The notes: generated by a model from the letters alone, not told the origin. A stretch of DNA of 64,000 bases from Bradyrhizobium sp. CER78 (GCF_029846235.1 NZ_JARVWP010000008.1:310001-374000); one strand, 5' to 3'; shown: positions 50,622 through 59,181, counted from the first letter of the stretch. Made by a program: numbers and translations.

Positions 50622-50768
50622 CTATTCGACCTTGCCGATCTTCACGCGCGCGCTGTCGTCTGCAACAAATTTTGAAAACTCCGGTGCAGCCACCTGTACG
50701 CGAACTGCGGCGCCGAAGGTCTCGATCAGCTTCGACGCCGCTACGACATCGGCCGTCGCCGCGCGCAT
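50622..50768 (-). CDS. Small ORF (48 residues) directly after the protease-nuclease gene
   Basis: Minus strand, ATG at 50768 (written TAA-GAT-ATG: three bases after the stop of the fusion gene). Begins MRAATADVVAASKLIETFG and ends ARVKIGKVE. Composition is balanced, with no signal peptide. The ribosome-binding site is poor, so translation may depend on re-initiation from the fusion gene. It could be a small partner or inhibitor of the fusion protein, or the remainder of a longer gene. I do not recognise it. The gap 50471-50621 between it and the Cys-rich secreted protein holds nothing evident. Confidence 0.4.
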   Translation of the reverse strand: MRAATADVVAASKLIETFGAAVRVQVAAPEFSKFVADDSARVKIGKVE

Positions 50769-50771
50769 ATC

Positions 50772-53219
50772 TTAGCGCTTGCGCGACGCCTTGCGTGTCT
50801 TTGCGACCGACCGCTTCCTGACTGCGCCGCGCTTGGTCGCGGTCTTCTTGCTGGCAGCTGCGCGGCGGGCCGGTGCGGCCGCAGCCGGACGCTTGCGCAC
50901 CACGGCCATCGCCACAGCCTTCTTGGGCGCTCTCCTGGCAGTACTCTTGGTTGGCTTCTTCCCTGCTTTCTTCGCGGCTGGCGGGCGCGCGCGGCGTGCA
51001 ATTGTCGCACTGCGGCGCCGTGCTCCGCCTCCGCCGACCGGCACGATATGGTCGTTGGCATCCAGCGTGAGCTGCTGGAGCGGATATGCCGGCAGGAAGC
51101 TCGGATCGTTGTAGAGCTTGCTCAGGCTGCCCTGATCGAACTTGCCGCCCTGCCCGCGATCTTCACCCGCACCGGCACGCCAGGCCGCTTCCCAGACTCG
51201 CGCAAGCGTCTTGGCGCCGTCCTGCATGCAGGCCGCGGTGGCGTCCTTCAGCTTCGACCACATTGCGTCGACCTGGCCGCTCCCCATGTGCGAATTGAAC
51301 AGGTTGACGATCGTCATCGGCGGCAATCGCTTCACGGTGCGCTGCATCAGCGCGACCACGGCGACGGCGGCATCGCGACCGGTCGGCGTTGCACCCGGCG
51401 CGATCTCCGCGACGTCGCTGGCCTTCGCGTCGGGGATCATCTTGATGAGATCCTTGCCGTAGCGACCGATCATCGTGGTCTCGTACACGCTGTGCACCTT
51501 GGCGTGCTTCTTGTCGTTCGGATCAAGACCATGATGGAATTGCGAGATGTGCAGCGGCTGGCAGGCATCGCCGATGTAATGCGCGACGATGCCCGCAGCG
51601 CAGACGAACTCCAGCTTCTTGTTGGCGGCGGCGTATTCGACCATCTCGTCGAAGATCTGCCAGACCCGGAACGGCAGCGCGCCGCGCCGGTCCTCGCCGA
51701 TTCCGTCGTAATAGTCGTTCCAGACTTTTGGATCGACGTTGCGCGTCGATTCGGCGCAGAGATCGAGCAACGTCTTGCCGTCCTTGCCCGGCTTGTCCAT
51801 GTCGGCGAAATGGTTGCTTTCGTCGGTGTGCCGGGTGAAGCGCCAGACGAGGTCAGCGACGTCGGCCAGCGGCGCGAACGTGCCGTGCTGATACGGCTTG
51901 AGGTCGGCAAGCAGCTTGTCGTCGAGGCCGATATTGTCGGAATTGGCATCCATCATGGCCGAGAGCTTGGGAAGCTTCGCATCGATCAGGCCGGTCGCGT
52001 AGGCGCCGATCTTGACGTGTCCCCATTCGCCCCAATACTCGGTGTGGCCGGCATTCCAGTCGCCGATCAACTCGACATCGAGCTCGCGGCACAGCGTCGC
52101 CATGCAGATGCCGAGCGCGACCTGCATCGGGACCTTGCCGCCTGACCCGAACAATTCCTGGCCGCCCCATTCGAGCGCCAGAGGGCTGAGGATGCGCGCG
52201 CCGCCGGCGTTCTTCTTGGCGTCCGGATCGTCGAGGAACCAGACCGTGCCGGAATCGCCGGGATAGTTGTTGAGCGGCGTGTCACCGTCGCGCGGACCGA
52301 TCACGAAATCGCTGACATATTCCATGCCACCCACGGTCTTGTAGCGATAGAACAGGCCGATGATCTTGCCCTTCATCAATCCGCTGGTCGCACCGAAGGC
52401 GATCAGCGGCTGGTTGATGATCTCGAGGCGGAAAGTGCCGACATTGAGATCGACGACGTCGCCGACCTGGCCGACGCCGTAGATCTGCGCGGTCCAGCCC
52501 TTGACGTCATCGACGCGGATCAATCCGGCATCGAGATTGGCCACCACGCGCGAACCGGGCCAGCCGGGATAGACGTCGCTGAAGGCGCGCTTGCCGAGTT
52601 GCAGCGCATCGCTGACGCCGAGACGGCGGTCGGTGTTCTTGAAGCCGGCGAAGATCTCGCGTCCTGCCGCGCCGACCACGTGGCGGTTGGAGAGTGCGAA
52701 CACGGTCTCGCCATTGGTGACGAGACAGCCGATCGAGCCGCGGTGGATCTTGCCCTGGATCATGGTCTGGACCGGGAAGCCGCCGCCAACCAGATCGCTC
52801 TTGAACACCGGCGGGTCGACGATGCCGGGGCTGCCCTCGTTGGGATCGACCTTGACGACGCAGGTGGGCACGACGCGGCCGTCCGGCAGATACAGGAATG
52901 GAGGCACCAGTTGGTCCTGCTTCTCCGGATGGTTCTTCAACTCGGACCGCTTCATCCAGTCCCGCACGAAGACGAGAATGCACGGCCACGACCAGTCCTT
53001 GACCGACGAATTGAACAGCGTGCGCGGTCCGAGTGCCTGCGGCTTGGAATGGTGCCGCCGTTCCGTCGCGTTGCGGTCGCTGTCGCGGATCAGATAGCGG
53101 CCGATCGCGGTGGCGTAGACCGATTGCAGATGGGCCAGATGCACATGATAGGCCTCGCGGGCATCGAGCAGATCCTTCACCGACAATGACGTGAAGTCAT
53201 GCTTGGTCAGATCAATCAT
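50772..53219 (-). CDS. Trypsin-like protease / S1-P1-type zinc nuclease fusion with histone-like tail
   Basis: 815 residues with no signal peptide. Residues 1-130 are an N-terminal domain. A chymotrypsin-fold protease follows (about 150-380): His180 (SNRHVVG), Asp230 (NLDAGLIRV), Ser323 (YPGDSGTVW). Residues about 390-680 match S1/P1 nuclease or zinc phospholipase C, with all metal ligands: Trp396-Gly-Glu-Trp-Gly-His401, Asp456 (or 453), His470 (NHFADMD), His547/Asp551/His557 (HYIGDACQPLH), His576/Glu580 (HSVYE). About 733-815 is a Lys/Arg/Ala-rich, histone-like tail. A GGAGGA site precedes the ATG. In S1/P1 enzymes Trp1 must be the N-terminus, so cleavage before Trp396 may activate it. The substrate is unknown. 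Confidence 0.82.
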   Translation of the reverse strand: MIDLTKHDFTSLSVKDLLDAREAYHVHLAHLQSVYATAIGRYLIRDSDRNATERRHHSKPQALGPRTLFNSSVKDWSWPCILVFVRDWMKRSELKNHPEKQDQLVPPFLYLPDGRVVPTCVVKVDPNEGSPGIVDPPVFKSDLVGGGFPVQTMIQGKIHRGSIGCLVTNGETVFALSNRHVVGAAGREIFAGFKNTDRRLGVSDALQLGKRAFSDVYPGWPGSRVVANLDAGLIRVDDVKGWTAQIYGVGQVGDVVDLNVGTFRLEIINQPLIAFGATSGLMKGKIIGLFYRYKTVGGMEYVSDFVIGPRDGDTPLNNYPGDSGTVWFLDDPDAKKNAGGARILSPLALEWGGQELFGSGGKVPMQVALGICMATLCRELDVELIGDWNAGHTEYWGEWGHVKIGAYATGLIDAKLPKLSAMMDANSDNIGLDDKLLADLKPYQHGTFAPLADVADLVWRFTRHTDESNHFADMDKPGKDGKTLLDLCAESTRNVDPKVWNDYYDGIGEDRRGALPFRVWQIFDEMVEYAAANKKLEFVCAAGIVAHYIGDACQPLHISQFHHGLDPNDKKHAKVHSVYETTMIGRYGKDLIKMIPDAKASDVAEIAPGATPTGRDAAVAVVALMQRTVKRLPPMTIVNLFNSHMGSGQVDAMWSKLKDATAACMQDGAKTLARVWEAAWRAGAGEDRGQGGKFDQGSLSKLYNDPSFLPAYPLQQLTLDANDHIVPVGGGGARRRSATIARRARPPAAKKAGKKPTKSTARRAPKKAVAMAVVRKRPAAAAPARRAAASKKTATKRGAVRKRSVAKTRKASRKR

Positions 53220-53423
53220 CTGGTTCCTCCGAAAATGTGCTTTGCGGCAACAGGTTCAGGATGAAGAGATAGACGATCGCGCCTGCCCACGATCATGGGT
53301 TAGTTCACACAATCTATACAATTTAAAAGGGATGACACGAATGTGACGGCGCGCGGCCTTTGGCCTCGCCCGCGCCAGCGCTTCCGCCGCGTGCGCTCCG
53401 TTATTTTCGCTGCGCGCGGCCCT

Positions 53424-54338
53424 CTACTTGCGCTGCGCGCGGCCCTTGGCGAAATGCTTGGCGAGAAAATCCGCCAGCACCTCGACGCGCGCGGGACGCG
53501 GGCCGCCGGGCGGGGTGACGAGATGCACGGCGCCCTCGGGCTGCTTCCAGCCCTTCAGGATCACCTCGACCTCGCCGCGCGCGATTGCATCGCCGACGAT
53601 GAAGTCGGGCAGATCGGCGATGCCGAGGCCGGCAATCAGCGCGGGCATCACGGCCTCGCCATTGTTGACGCGCAGCTGTCCGGCGGGACGGACGCTCGCC
53701 TGCTCGCCCGACGCGTTGGTGTAGTGCCAGACGCCCTGGGTCGAGAGGTAGGCGTAGCCGAAGCATTTGTGCTCGGCGAGGTGCATCGGATGGGTCGGCC
53801 GGCCGTTGCGCTTCAGGTAGGACGGCGCCGCCACGGTGTAGCGCGGCATGCCGCACAGCCGCCGCGCGATCAACGAGGAATCCGGCAGCCGCGCGATGCG
53901 CAGGCCGGCATCAAAGCCTTCGCCGATCAGATCGACCGTCGCGTCGCTGAGATGCAGGTCGATCGCGACCTCCGGATAGGCCTCCATGAATTCCGGCAGC
54001 AGCGGCGCCACGGTCTTGATGCCGAAGCTCATCGGCACCGCGAGCCGCACCAGGCCGCGCGGCGTGGTCGATTGCGCCAGCGCCTCGTTCTCGGCGGCCT
54101 CGCCGTCGGCCAATAGCCGCGCGGCGCGCTCCGACAATTTCTGGCCGGCATCGGTCAGCGCCAGCCGCCGCGAAGTGCGGTTGAACAGCCGCGCGCCGAG
54201 CCGCTCCTCGAGCCGGCTGACCGCCTTCGAGACCGTGGCCTTGGACAGCGAAAGCTCGGTCGCGGCGGCCGCAAACGACCGCAATTCCACGACTTTTGCG
54301 AAGATCGCGAGCGCCTCGAAGTCCGGCAGTTTCGACAT
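53424..54338 (-). CDS. LysR family transcriptional regulator
   Basis: 304 residues. The winged HTH is at 1-65 (FEALAIFAKVVELRSFAAAATELSLSKATVSKAVSRLEERLGARLFNRTSRRLALTDAG), then the effector-binding domain (LVRLAVPMSFGIKTVAPLLPEFMEAYPEVAIDLHLSDATVDLIGEGFDAGLRIA). Divergent from the pirin gene over 125 bp containing inverted repeats. The 3' end sits beside a direct duplication of CGCTGCGCGCGGCCCT, which shows recent slippage but leaves the protein intact. LysR-pirin-WrbA is an electrophile- or quinone-response arrangement seen in other proteobacteria. Confidence 0.93.
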   Translation of the reverse strand: MSKLPDFEALAIFAKVVELRSFAAAATELSLSKATVSKAVSRLEERLGARLFNRTSRRLALTDAGQKLSERAARLLADGEAAENEALAQSTTPRGLVRLAVPMSFGIKTVAPLLPEFMEAYPEVAIDLHLSDATVDLIGEGFDAGLRIARLPDSSLIARRLCGMPRYTVAAPSYLKRNGRPTHPMHLAEHKCFGYAYLSTQGVWHYTNASGEQASVRPAGQLRVNNGEAVMPALIAGLGIADLPDFIVGDAIARGEVEVILKGWKQPEGAVHLVTPPGGPRPARVEVLADFLAKHFAKGRAQRK

Positions 54339-54360
54339 GGCAGCAGCCCCGATAGCTCAA

Positions 54361-54402
54361 TTTGGAAACAATGAGTTTCAATAGTTTCTATTTCTATACC
54401 AC
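54361..54402. promoter_or_regulatory. Probable LysR operator and pirin promoter region
   Basis: GAAAC-AATGA-GTTTC at 54365-54379 is an exact inverted repeat in the divergent LysR/pirin spacer. It is followed by A/T-rich TAGTTTCTATTTCTATA with a further GTTTC half-site. A LysR-type T-N11-A match is part of it. Assignment to this LysR is by position. Confidence 0.6.
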
Positions 54403-54463
54403 GGCCGGAGGCATATCCAAGGGGTCAACGAGATCGAAACCAACGCATCGAACGGAGTAAACC

Positions 54464-55162
54464 ATGATCGAACTGAAACCATTCGCAAAGCTCGGCGGCG
54501 CCGACCACGGCTGGCTGAAGGCCAAGCACCACTTCTCGTTTGCGAGCTACTACGATCCCGCCAATGTCAGCCACGGCGCGCTGCGGGTGTGGAACGACGA
54601 CGAGATCGCGCCCAATTCCGGCTTCCCGGCGCATCCGCATGCCAACATGGAGATCATCACCTATGTTCGCGAAGGCGCGATCACGCACCAGGACTCGCTC
54701 GGCAACAAGGGACGCACCGAAGCCGGCGACGTGCAGGTGATGAGCGCCGGCAGCGGCATCCGTCACTCCGAGTACAATCTGGAGCCGTCCAAGACCAAGA
54801 TCTTCCAGATCTGGATCGAGCCGACGACGCAGGGCGGTCAGCCGACCTGGGGATCGAAGCCGTTCCCGAAGGCGAACCGCTCGGGCAAGCTCGTCACCAT
54901 CGCCTCCGGCATCGACGGCGACGAGGACGCGCTGCCGATCCGGGCCAACGCGCGGGTGCTCGCCACCACGCTGAAGGCCGGCGAAAGCGCGGAATACGCC
55001 GCCGACAAGGCCCGTCACCTCTATCTGGTGCCGGCGGCCGGCAGCATCGAAGTCAACGGCGTGCGCGTCAATGCGCGCGACGGCGCTGCGATCCGCGATG
55101 AAGCTACGCTGAAGATCACCGCGCTCGAGGATGCCGAGCTCGTGCTGGTCGACGCGGCCTGA
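54464..55162 (+). CDS. Pirin family protein
   Basis: 232-residue bicupin. The N-terminal cupin holds the metal site: GGFPAHPHANMEI-type segment (FPAHPHANMEIITYVREGAITHQDSLGN, three His and Glu) and GDVQVMSAGSGIRHSEYN. The C-terminal cupin (from about 145) is shorter. Pirins such as YhaK are quercetin dioxygenases or redox sensors. GGAG lies upstream of the ATG. The wrbA gene follows after 91 bp on the same strand, and both are likely under control of the divergent LysR. Confidence 0.94.
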   Translation: MIELKPFAKLGGADHGWLKAKHHFSFASYYDPANVSHGALRVWNDDEIAPNSGFPAHPHANMEIITYVREGAITHQDSLGNKGRTEAGDVQVMSAGSGIRHSEYNLEPSKTKIFQIWIEPTTQGGQPTWGSKPFPKANRSGKLVTIASGIDGDEDALPIRANARVLATTLKAGESAEYAADKARHLYLVPAAGSIEVNGVRVNARDGAAIRDEATLKITALEDAELVLVDAA

Positions 55163-55253
55163 TCAACTTCACCCTCCTGCAAGCGCGGACAGACGTCCGC
55201 GCTTGCTCCCCCCTCTAAACATCTCCCCTATCCAACCCCAAAAGGAGGCCATC

Positions 55254-55853
55254 ATGGCCAAGGTTCTCGTTCTCTATTACTCCGCCTACGGTCACATCGA
55301 AGCGATGGCGAATGCCGTTGCGGAAGGTGCCCGCGAAGCCGGCGCCACCGTCGACATCAAGCGCGTGCCCGAGCTCGTGCCGGCCGAGGTCGCGAAAGCC
55401 TCGTACTACAAGCTCGACCAGGCCGCGCCGATCGCCACAATCGATGATCTCGCGAACTACGACGCAATCATCGTTGGCACCGGCACCCGCTTCGGCCGCA
55501 TGGCCTCGCAGATGGCCAACTTCCTCGACCAGGCCGGCGGGCTCTGGGCCAGGGGCGCGCTGAACGGCAAGGTCGGCGCCGCCTTCACCTCGAGCGCGAC
55601 CCAGCATGGCGGGCAGGAGACGACGCTGTTCTCGATCATCACCAACCTTTTGCATTTCGGCATGACGGTAGTCGGCCTCAACTACGGCTTTGCCGGCCAG
55701 ATGAAGCTCGACGAGGTCACTGGCGGAGCGCCCTATGGCGCGACCACCATCACCGGCGGCGACGGCAGCCGCCAGCCGAGCGAGAACGAACTCGCCGGCG
55801 CCCGCTATCAGGGCCGCGCGGTCGCGGAGGCCGCCAGGAAACTACACGGCTAA
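55254..55853 (+). CDS. wrbA: NAD(P)H:quinone oxidoreductase WrbA
   Basis: 199 residues from the ATG at 55254 (AAAAGGAGG upstream, a strong site). Flavodoxin-like: KVLVLYYSAYGHIEAMANAVAEGA (phosphate loop), VGTGTRFGRMASQMANFLDQAGGLWARGAL, AFTSSATQHGGQETTLFSIITNLLHFGMTVVGL, and GGAPYGATTITGGDGSRQPSENEL: all WrbA signatures. It reduces quinones by two electrons with FMN, protecting against redox cycling. The stop codon lies inside the tandem repeat at 55841-55905. Confidence 0.96.
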   Translation: MAKVLVLYYSAYGHIEAMANAVAEGAREAGATVDIKRVPELVPAEVAKASYYKLDQAAPIATIDDLANYDAIIVGTGTRFGRMASQMANFLDQAGGLWARGALNGKVGAAFTSSATQHGGQETTLFSIITNLLHFGMTVVGLNYGFAGQMKLDEVTGGAPYGATTITGGDGSRQPSENELAGARYQGRAVAEAARKLHG

Positions 55854-55905
55854 ACTGCACGGCTAAGCTGCACGGCTAAGCTTTACGGCTGGGTTTCACG
55901 GCTGG
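55841..55905. repeat. 13-bp tandem repeat over the wrbA stop codon
   Basis: About five copies of a 13-bp unit close to CTGCACGGCTAAG. The first copy (ACTACACGGCTAA) encodes the end of WrbA, Leu-His-Gly-stop. Later copies decay (CTTTACGGCTGGG, TTTCACGGCTGG). A weak hairpin (AGGGCGGC... GCCGCCCT, 55923-55952) with a T-rich end follows and may be the wrbA terminator. Confidence 0.88.
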
Positions 55906-56047
55906 CTGAATGGCCACGCGATAGGGCGGCACTCCCTGGCGATTGCCGCCCTGTCTGCATTTTTGGAAGCAACGGTTCCCGAGATCATCGGGACCATTTT
56001 CGTGATATGCCGCAAGACTTCCTGTCGGCGCAGCCAAGAGGTTTGCC

Positions 56048-56995
56048 ATGACCAACACACAGAAGACCCGCTGGCCGGAACTGCCGACCGCGGCGTGGCG
56101 CGACAGCTGTGCCACGCTCCAGCTCTTGACCCAGATCGCCGGCAAGATCCGGCTGACGAAGTCACCTTGGCTCAATCACTCCTGGCACGTCACGCTCTAT
56201 GTCACGGCCCGCGGGCTGACGACCTCGCCGATCCCCGACGGCGACCGCACCTTCCAGATCGACTTCGACTTGATCGATCACAAGCTCCGCATCTCGACCA
56301 GCGACGGCACCGAGCGGCAATTCGCGCTGGCCGGTCAATCGGTCGCGAGCTTCTACGCGGCGACCATGACCAATCTGAAGGGCCTAGGGATCGACGTCGT
56401 CATCGACGAGATGCCGAACGAAGTCACCGACCCGATCCCGTTTTCGCAGGATACGCAGCATGCCTCGTATGACGCGGATGCGGTGCGCCGGTTTCACCAG
56501 ATCCTCGTGAACTGCGATCGCGTGTTCAAGCAATTCCGGACCGGCTTTCTCGGCAAGGCGAGCCCGGTGCATTTCTTCTGGGGCAGCTTCGATCTCGCGG
56601 TGACGCGCTTTTCCGGCAGAACGGCGCCGCAACATCCCGGCGGCGTGCCCCATTTGCCCGACGCGGTGGCACACGAGGCCTATTCGCACGAGGTCAGCAG
56701 CGCCGGCTTCTGGCCGGGCGGCGGCGCAATCGATTATCCCGCATTCTATTCCTACGCCTATCCGGAACCCGCGGGCTATCGCAGCACGGCGGTGCGACCC
56801 GGCGCGGCATTCTTCAGCGAGGCACTTGGCGAATTCATCCTGCCTTACGACGCCGTGCGGCTGGCCGCAGACCCGGACAAGGCGCTGCTCGAATTCCTGC
56901 AATCGAGCTATGAGGCAGCGGCCATCAACGCGAACTGGGACCGCGCTGCGCTGGAATGCGCGCCGGGCCGGCCGGGCGTCGTCAGGGCGGCCTGA
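56048..56995 (+). CDS. DUF5996 family protein
   Basis: 315 residues, cytosolic. The family pattern is seen: WPELPTAAWRDSCATLQLLTQIAGKIRLTKSPWLNHSWHVTLYVTARGLTTSPIP, then HKLRISTSDGTE... PVHFFWGSFDLAVTRFSGR, HEAYSHEVSSAGFWPGGGAIDYPAFYSYAYPEPAGY. The conserved WLNHSWHV and SHEVSSAGFWPGG point to an enzyme-like pocket, but no role is known to me. Start at 56048 with AAGAGGTTTGCC upstream. Single gene; the convergent GNAT gene starts its own run. Confidence 0.85.
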   Translation: MTNTQKTRWPELPTAAWRDSCATLQLLTQIAGKIRLTKSPWLNHSWHVTLYVTARGLTTSPIPDGDRTFQIDFDLIDHKLRISTSDGTERQFALAGQSVASFYAATMTNLKGLGIDVVIDEMPNEVTDPIPFSQDTQHASYDADAVRRFHQILVNCDRVFKQFRTGFLGKASPVHFFWGSFDLAVTRFSGRTAPQHPGGVPHLPDAVAHEAYSHEVSSAGFWPGGGAIDYPAFYSYAYPEPAGYRSTAVRPGAAFFSEALGEFILPYDAVRLAADPDKALLEFLQSSYEAAAINANWDRAALECAPGRPGVVRAA

Positions 56996-57015
56996 AGCGC
57001 GATGAGAGCAGCGGC

Positions 57016-58206
57016 CTAGTCGTCCTCGCGCGACGGCGTCGCCTTGCCCAGCGCCTGCTTCAGCCGCGCCGACAGCTTTGGATAATGACGCAGCGCGAGT
57101 ACGGCGCGGTCGCGCAGCGCGTAAGGCTGCCCGCGCCAGCTCAGGGCGGCACCAAGATCGACCAGCGGCGTGCGCTGCGGTCCGAACCGCCGCTTGTAGC
57201 TGTAATTGCCGATCGAGAAATCGAACTCGCGCACGCCGTCCTTGTGCAGCGCTGCGATGGTGCGGTCGATGATCAGCCGGCCCGGCGAACATGCCGACCA
57301 TTTCTCGCCCGCATTGCTGATCCGGAGCATGACGTAACGTGAGCCGGTGCGGATACCAAGCAGCGTCGCCACCACTTCATCGCGGGTCGCAAGTGCGGTC
57401 ATCACCGCAAAGCCCAGACCGGCGCCTTCGCGTACGAGGTCGCGATAGAAGGCGGTGCAGTCCGCATTGCCGAGCGCGTAATTGAGCCCGAGACCGCTCA
57501 GCCGCGCGCCCTGCTGCACTTCCGTGACGGACAGCAGGTCCACCGCCTCGTCGGTATCCGCGGCGACCTTGAAGACGGCGGACCGCTCACGCGTGAACAC
57601 ACGCCAGCTCCGTCCCAGCTCCTTGCGAACCTTGCGGTTCAACTCGTAACGCCAGGCGTTGTGGTCGTCGCCGATGGTCAACAGATTGCCGTTGACGACC
57701 GACGGCCCGATGCCGTCGAGCAGCGCCAGCGGATTGGATCGCGTCGCGAGCCTGACCGGCATCTTGCGAAAACGAATGAGATCGGCCCCGCCACGCGAAC
57801 TGCGCAGCGCGGCCTGCAGATCGCGCCAGAACTGCCATGCGGCGACCTCGTCGCGCGGCGCCGCCGGGCCGAGCAACGGCGCATTGAAATCGGTGAGGTT
57901 GAGGTCGGCGAATTCGACGATGCCGAGGCCCCCCTGCCGGCGGCGGATCAGCGGCAGCAGCGCAGCCCGCTCGCCGGTCGCGGCATCGCTGACGACGGCG
58001 ATCAGCGGCTCGACGCCGTCGGTCGATGCGAACGCGCGGTACCACGACGCATACCATTGCGGATGCTGGAACGCGGTGAGCGGCTCGAACGCGCCCCAGC
58101 GGGCGGCGGCCTGCGCCCAATCGAAAACCAGTTCGACGCGATAGCCGACCGCATACGAAGCGACCTGCGCCCCGAATTTCTCAACCGCTGTCGTCAACAC
58201 TGTCAT
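57016..58206 (-). CDS. CelD/BcsL-like GNAT acetyltransferase
   Basis: 396 residues from the ATG at 58206 (MTVLTTAVEKFG...). Members of this GNAT-superfamily group (Acetyltransf_6, PF13480) occur in cellulose and exopolysaccharide loci. Seen: FEPLTAFQHPQWYASWYRAFA, RRRQGGLGIVEFADLNLTDFNAPLLGP, then the GNAT core KVRKELGRSWRVFTRERSAVFKVAADTDEAVDLLSVTEVQQGARL and GIRTGSRYVMLRISNAGEKWSACSPGRLIIDRTIAALHKDGVREFDFSIGNYSYKRRFGPQRTPL. The PGRLIIDRTIAALHKDG stretch is the cofactor-binding helix region. Likely acylates a surface sugar or a biosynthetic protein. Confidence 0.85.
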   Translation of the reverse strand: MTVLTTAVEKFGAQVASYAVGYRVELVFDWAQAAARWGAFEPLTAFQHPQWYASWYRAFASTDGVEPLIAVVSDAATGERAALLPLIRRRQGGLGIVEFADLNLTDFNAPLLGPAAPRDEVAAWQFWRDLQAALRSSRGGADLIRFRKMPVRLATRSNPLALLDGIGPSVVNGNLLTIGDDHNAWRYELNRKVRKELGRSWRVFTRERSAVFKVAADTDEAVDLLSVTEVQQGARLSGLGLNYALGNADCTAFYRDLVREGAGLGFAVMTALATRDEVVATLLGIRTGSRYVMLRISNAGEKWSACSPGRLIIDRTIAALHKDGVREFDFSIGNYSYKRRFGPQRTPLVDLGAALSWRGQPYALRDRAVLALRHYPKLSARLKQALGKATPSREDD

Positions 58207-58233
58207 TCCAGCACTCGCAACCGGCAAGTTCGC

Positions 58234-59181
58234 TTACGCTGCCACCAACGCCGCCTTGGGCAGATCGACGATCTTGCCGAGATCGCTCTCGTCGAGGCGG
58301 AAGTCGATCGCGCGCCGCACGGTGCGTTCGCGCTTCACCCGTTTGCCGTCGCGCAGCAGCTTCTGCATCACCTGCTTGGCGAAGAAGACCGGGCCGCGGA
58401 TGCTGCGGCTGCGCGGCGCGTAGCCGAAGCGATGCCGCAGCATGCCGTTGGCGAGATGCAGGATCTGGGTGCGGCGGATGTCGTCGTTCACATAGGAGAG
58501 CGTCATCGAGATGTTGACGGTGTCGAGGTTCTCGACGCGGTGCGGCGCATTGAGCGGCCAGATCAGCATCTGGCCGGGTTCGAGATCGATCACCTGCGCA
58601 TGCCAGTCGTACCAGGGCTCGTAGGGGATATCGACCTCGACGTCGAACAGCGCGATGTTCTCCAGATGCTCGGGCCGGATGAACGGCTGCGTGGTGGGAT
58701 AGATGTAGACGCGCTTGCGTCCGGCGATCTGGACCAGGCCCTGCCCCGGCAGATCGGCGTGGTAATAGACCTGCGCATCGGGCGAGGAAATCAGGATGCC
58801 GGCCTGATGGGTCGGCGTGTCGAAGCCGGGAACCCTCGCCGCGATCTCGCCGAACATCCGCTCGATCATGTCGCGGTAGCGGCGATCGATCGCGGTGACG
58901 TTGCGCAGGTTCAGCCACAGGCCGCCGCGCGAAATCGCCTCGATCACCTGATGGCCGCGCAGCCTGCCGATCTCGCCCTCGCGCCAGACCCGGCTCGATC
59001 CCTTGGCGCCGGTCTTGACCAGGCTGTAACGCTCACGCGGATAGTGCTCAATCAGCTTCGCGAGATCGTCCATCGAGAATGCCGGCTGCTGGTGCATGGT
59101 ATGCTCGAGCCGGATCGGCCGACGGCTCCAGAGCCTGGAATGGTTGTCATCCCAATTCGTGAAGATCCTGCCTGTCGTCAT
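58234..59181 (-). CDS. JmjC/cupin-8-like oxygenase
   Basis: 315 residues from the ATG at 59181 (MTTGRIFTNWDDN). The jelly-roll barrel has the Fe(II) ligands His-Ala-Asp in QVYYHADLPGQGLVQIAGRKRVYIYPTTQPF and the distal His in WPLNAPHRVEN, the HxD...H triad of 2-oxoglutarate dioxygenases. ITMTLSY-like strand and VEVDIPYEPWYDWHAQVIDLEPGQMLI also fit. It would hydroxylate a protein, peptide or sugar side chain. It lies in a minus-strand pair with the GNAT gene, 27 bp apart, and is divergent from the GH5 gene. Target unknown. Confidence 0.82.
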   Translation of the reverse strand: MTTGRIFTNWDDNHSRLWSRRPIRLEHTMHQQPAFSMDDLAKLIEHYPRERYSLVKTGAKGSSRVWREGEIGRLRGHQVIEAISRGGLWLNLRNVTAIDRRYRDMIERMFGEIAARVPGFDTPTHQAGILISSPDAQVYYHADLPGQGLVQIAGRKRVYIYPTTQPFIRPEHLENIALFDVEVDIPYEPWYDWHAQVIDLEPGQMLIWPLNAPHRVENLDTVNISMTLSYVNDDIRRTQILHLANGMLRHRFGYAPRSRSIRGPVFFAKQVMQKLLRDGKRVKRERTVRRAIDFRLDESDLGKIVDLPKAALVAA

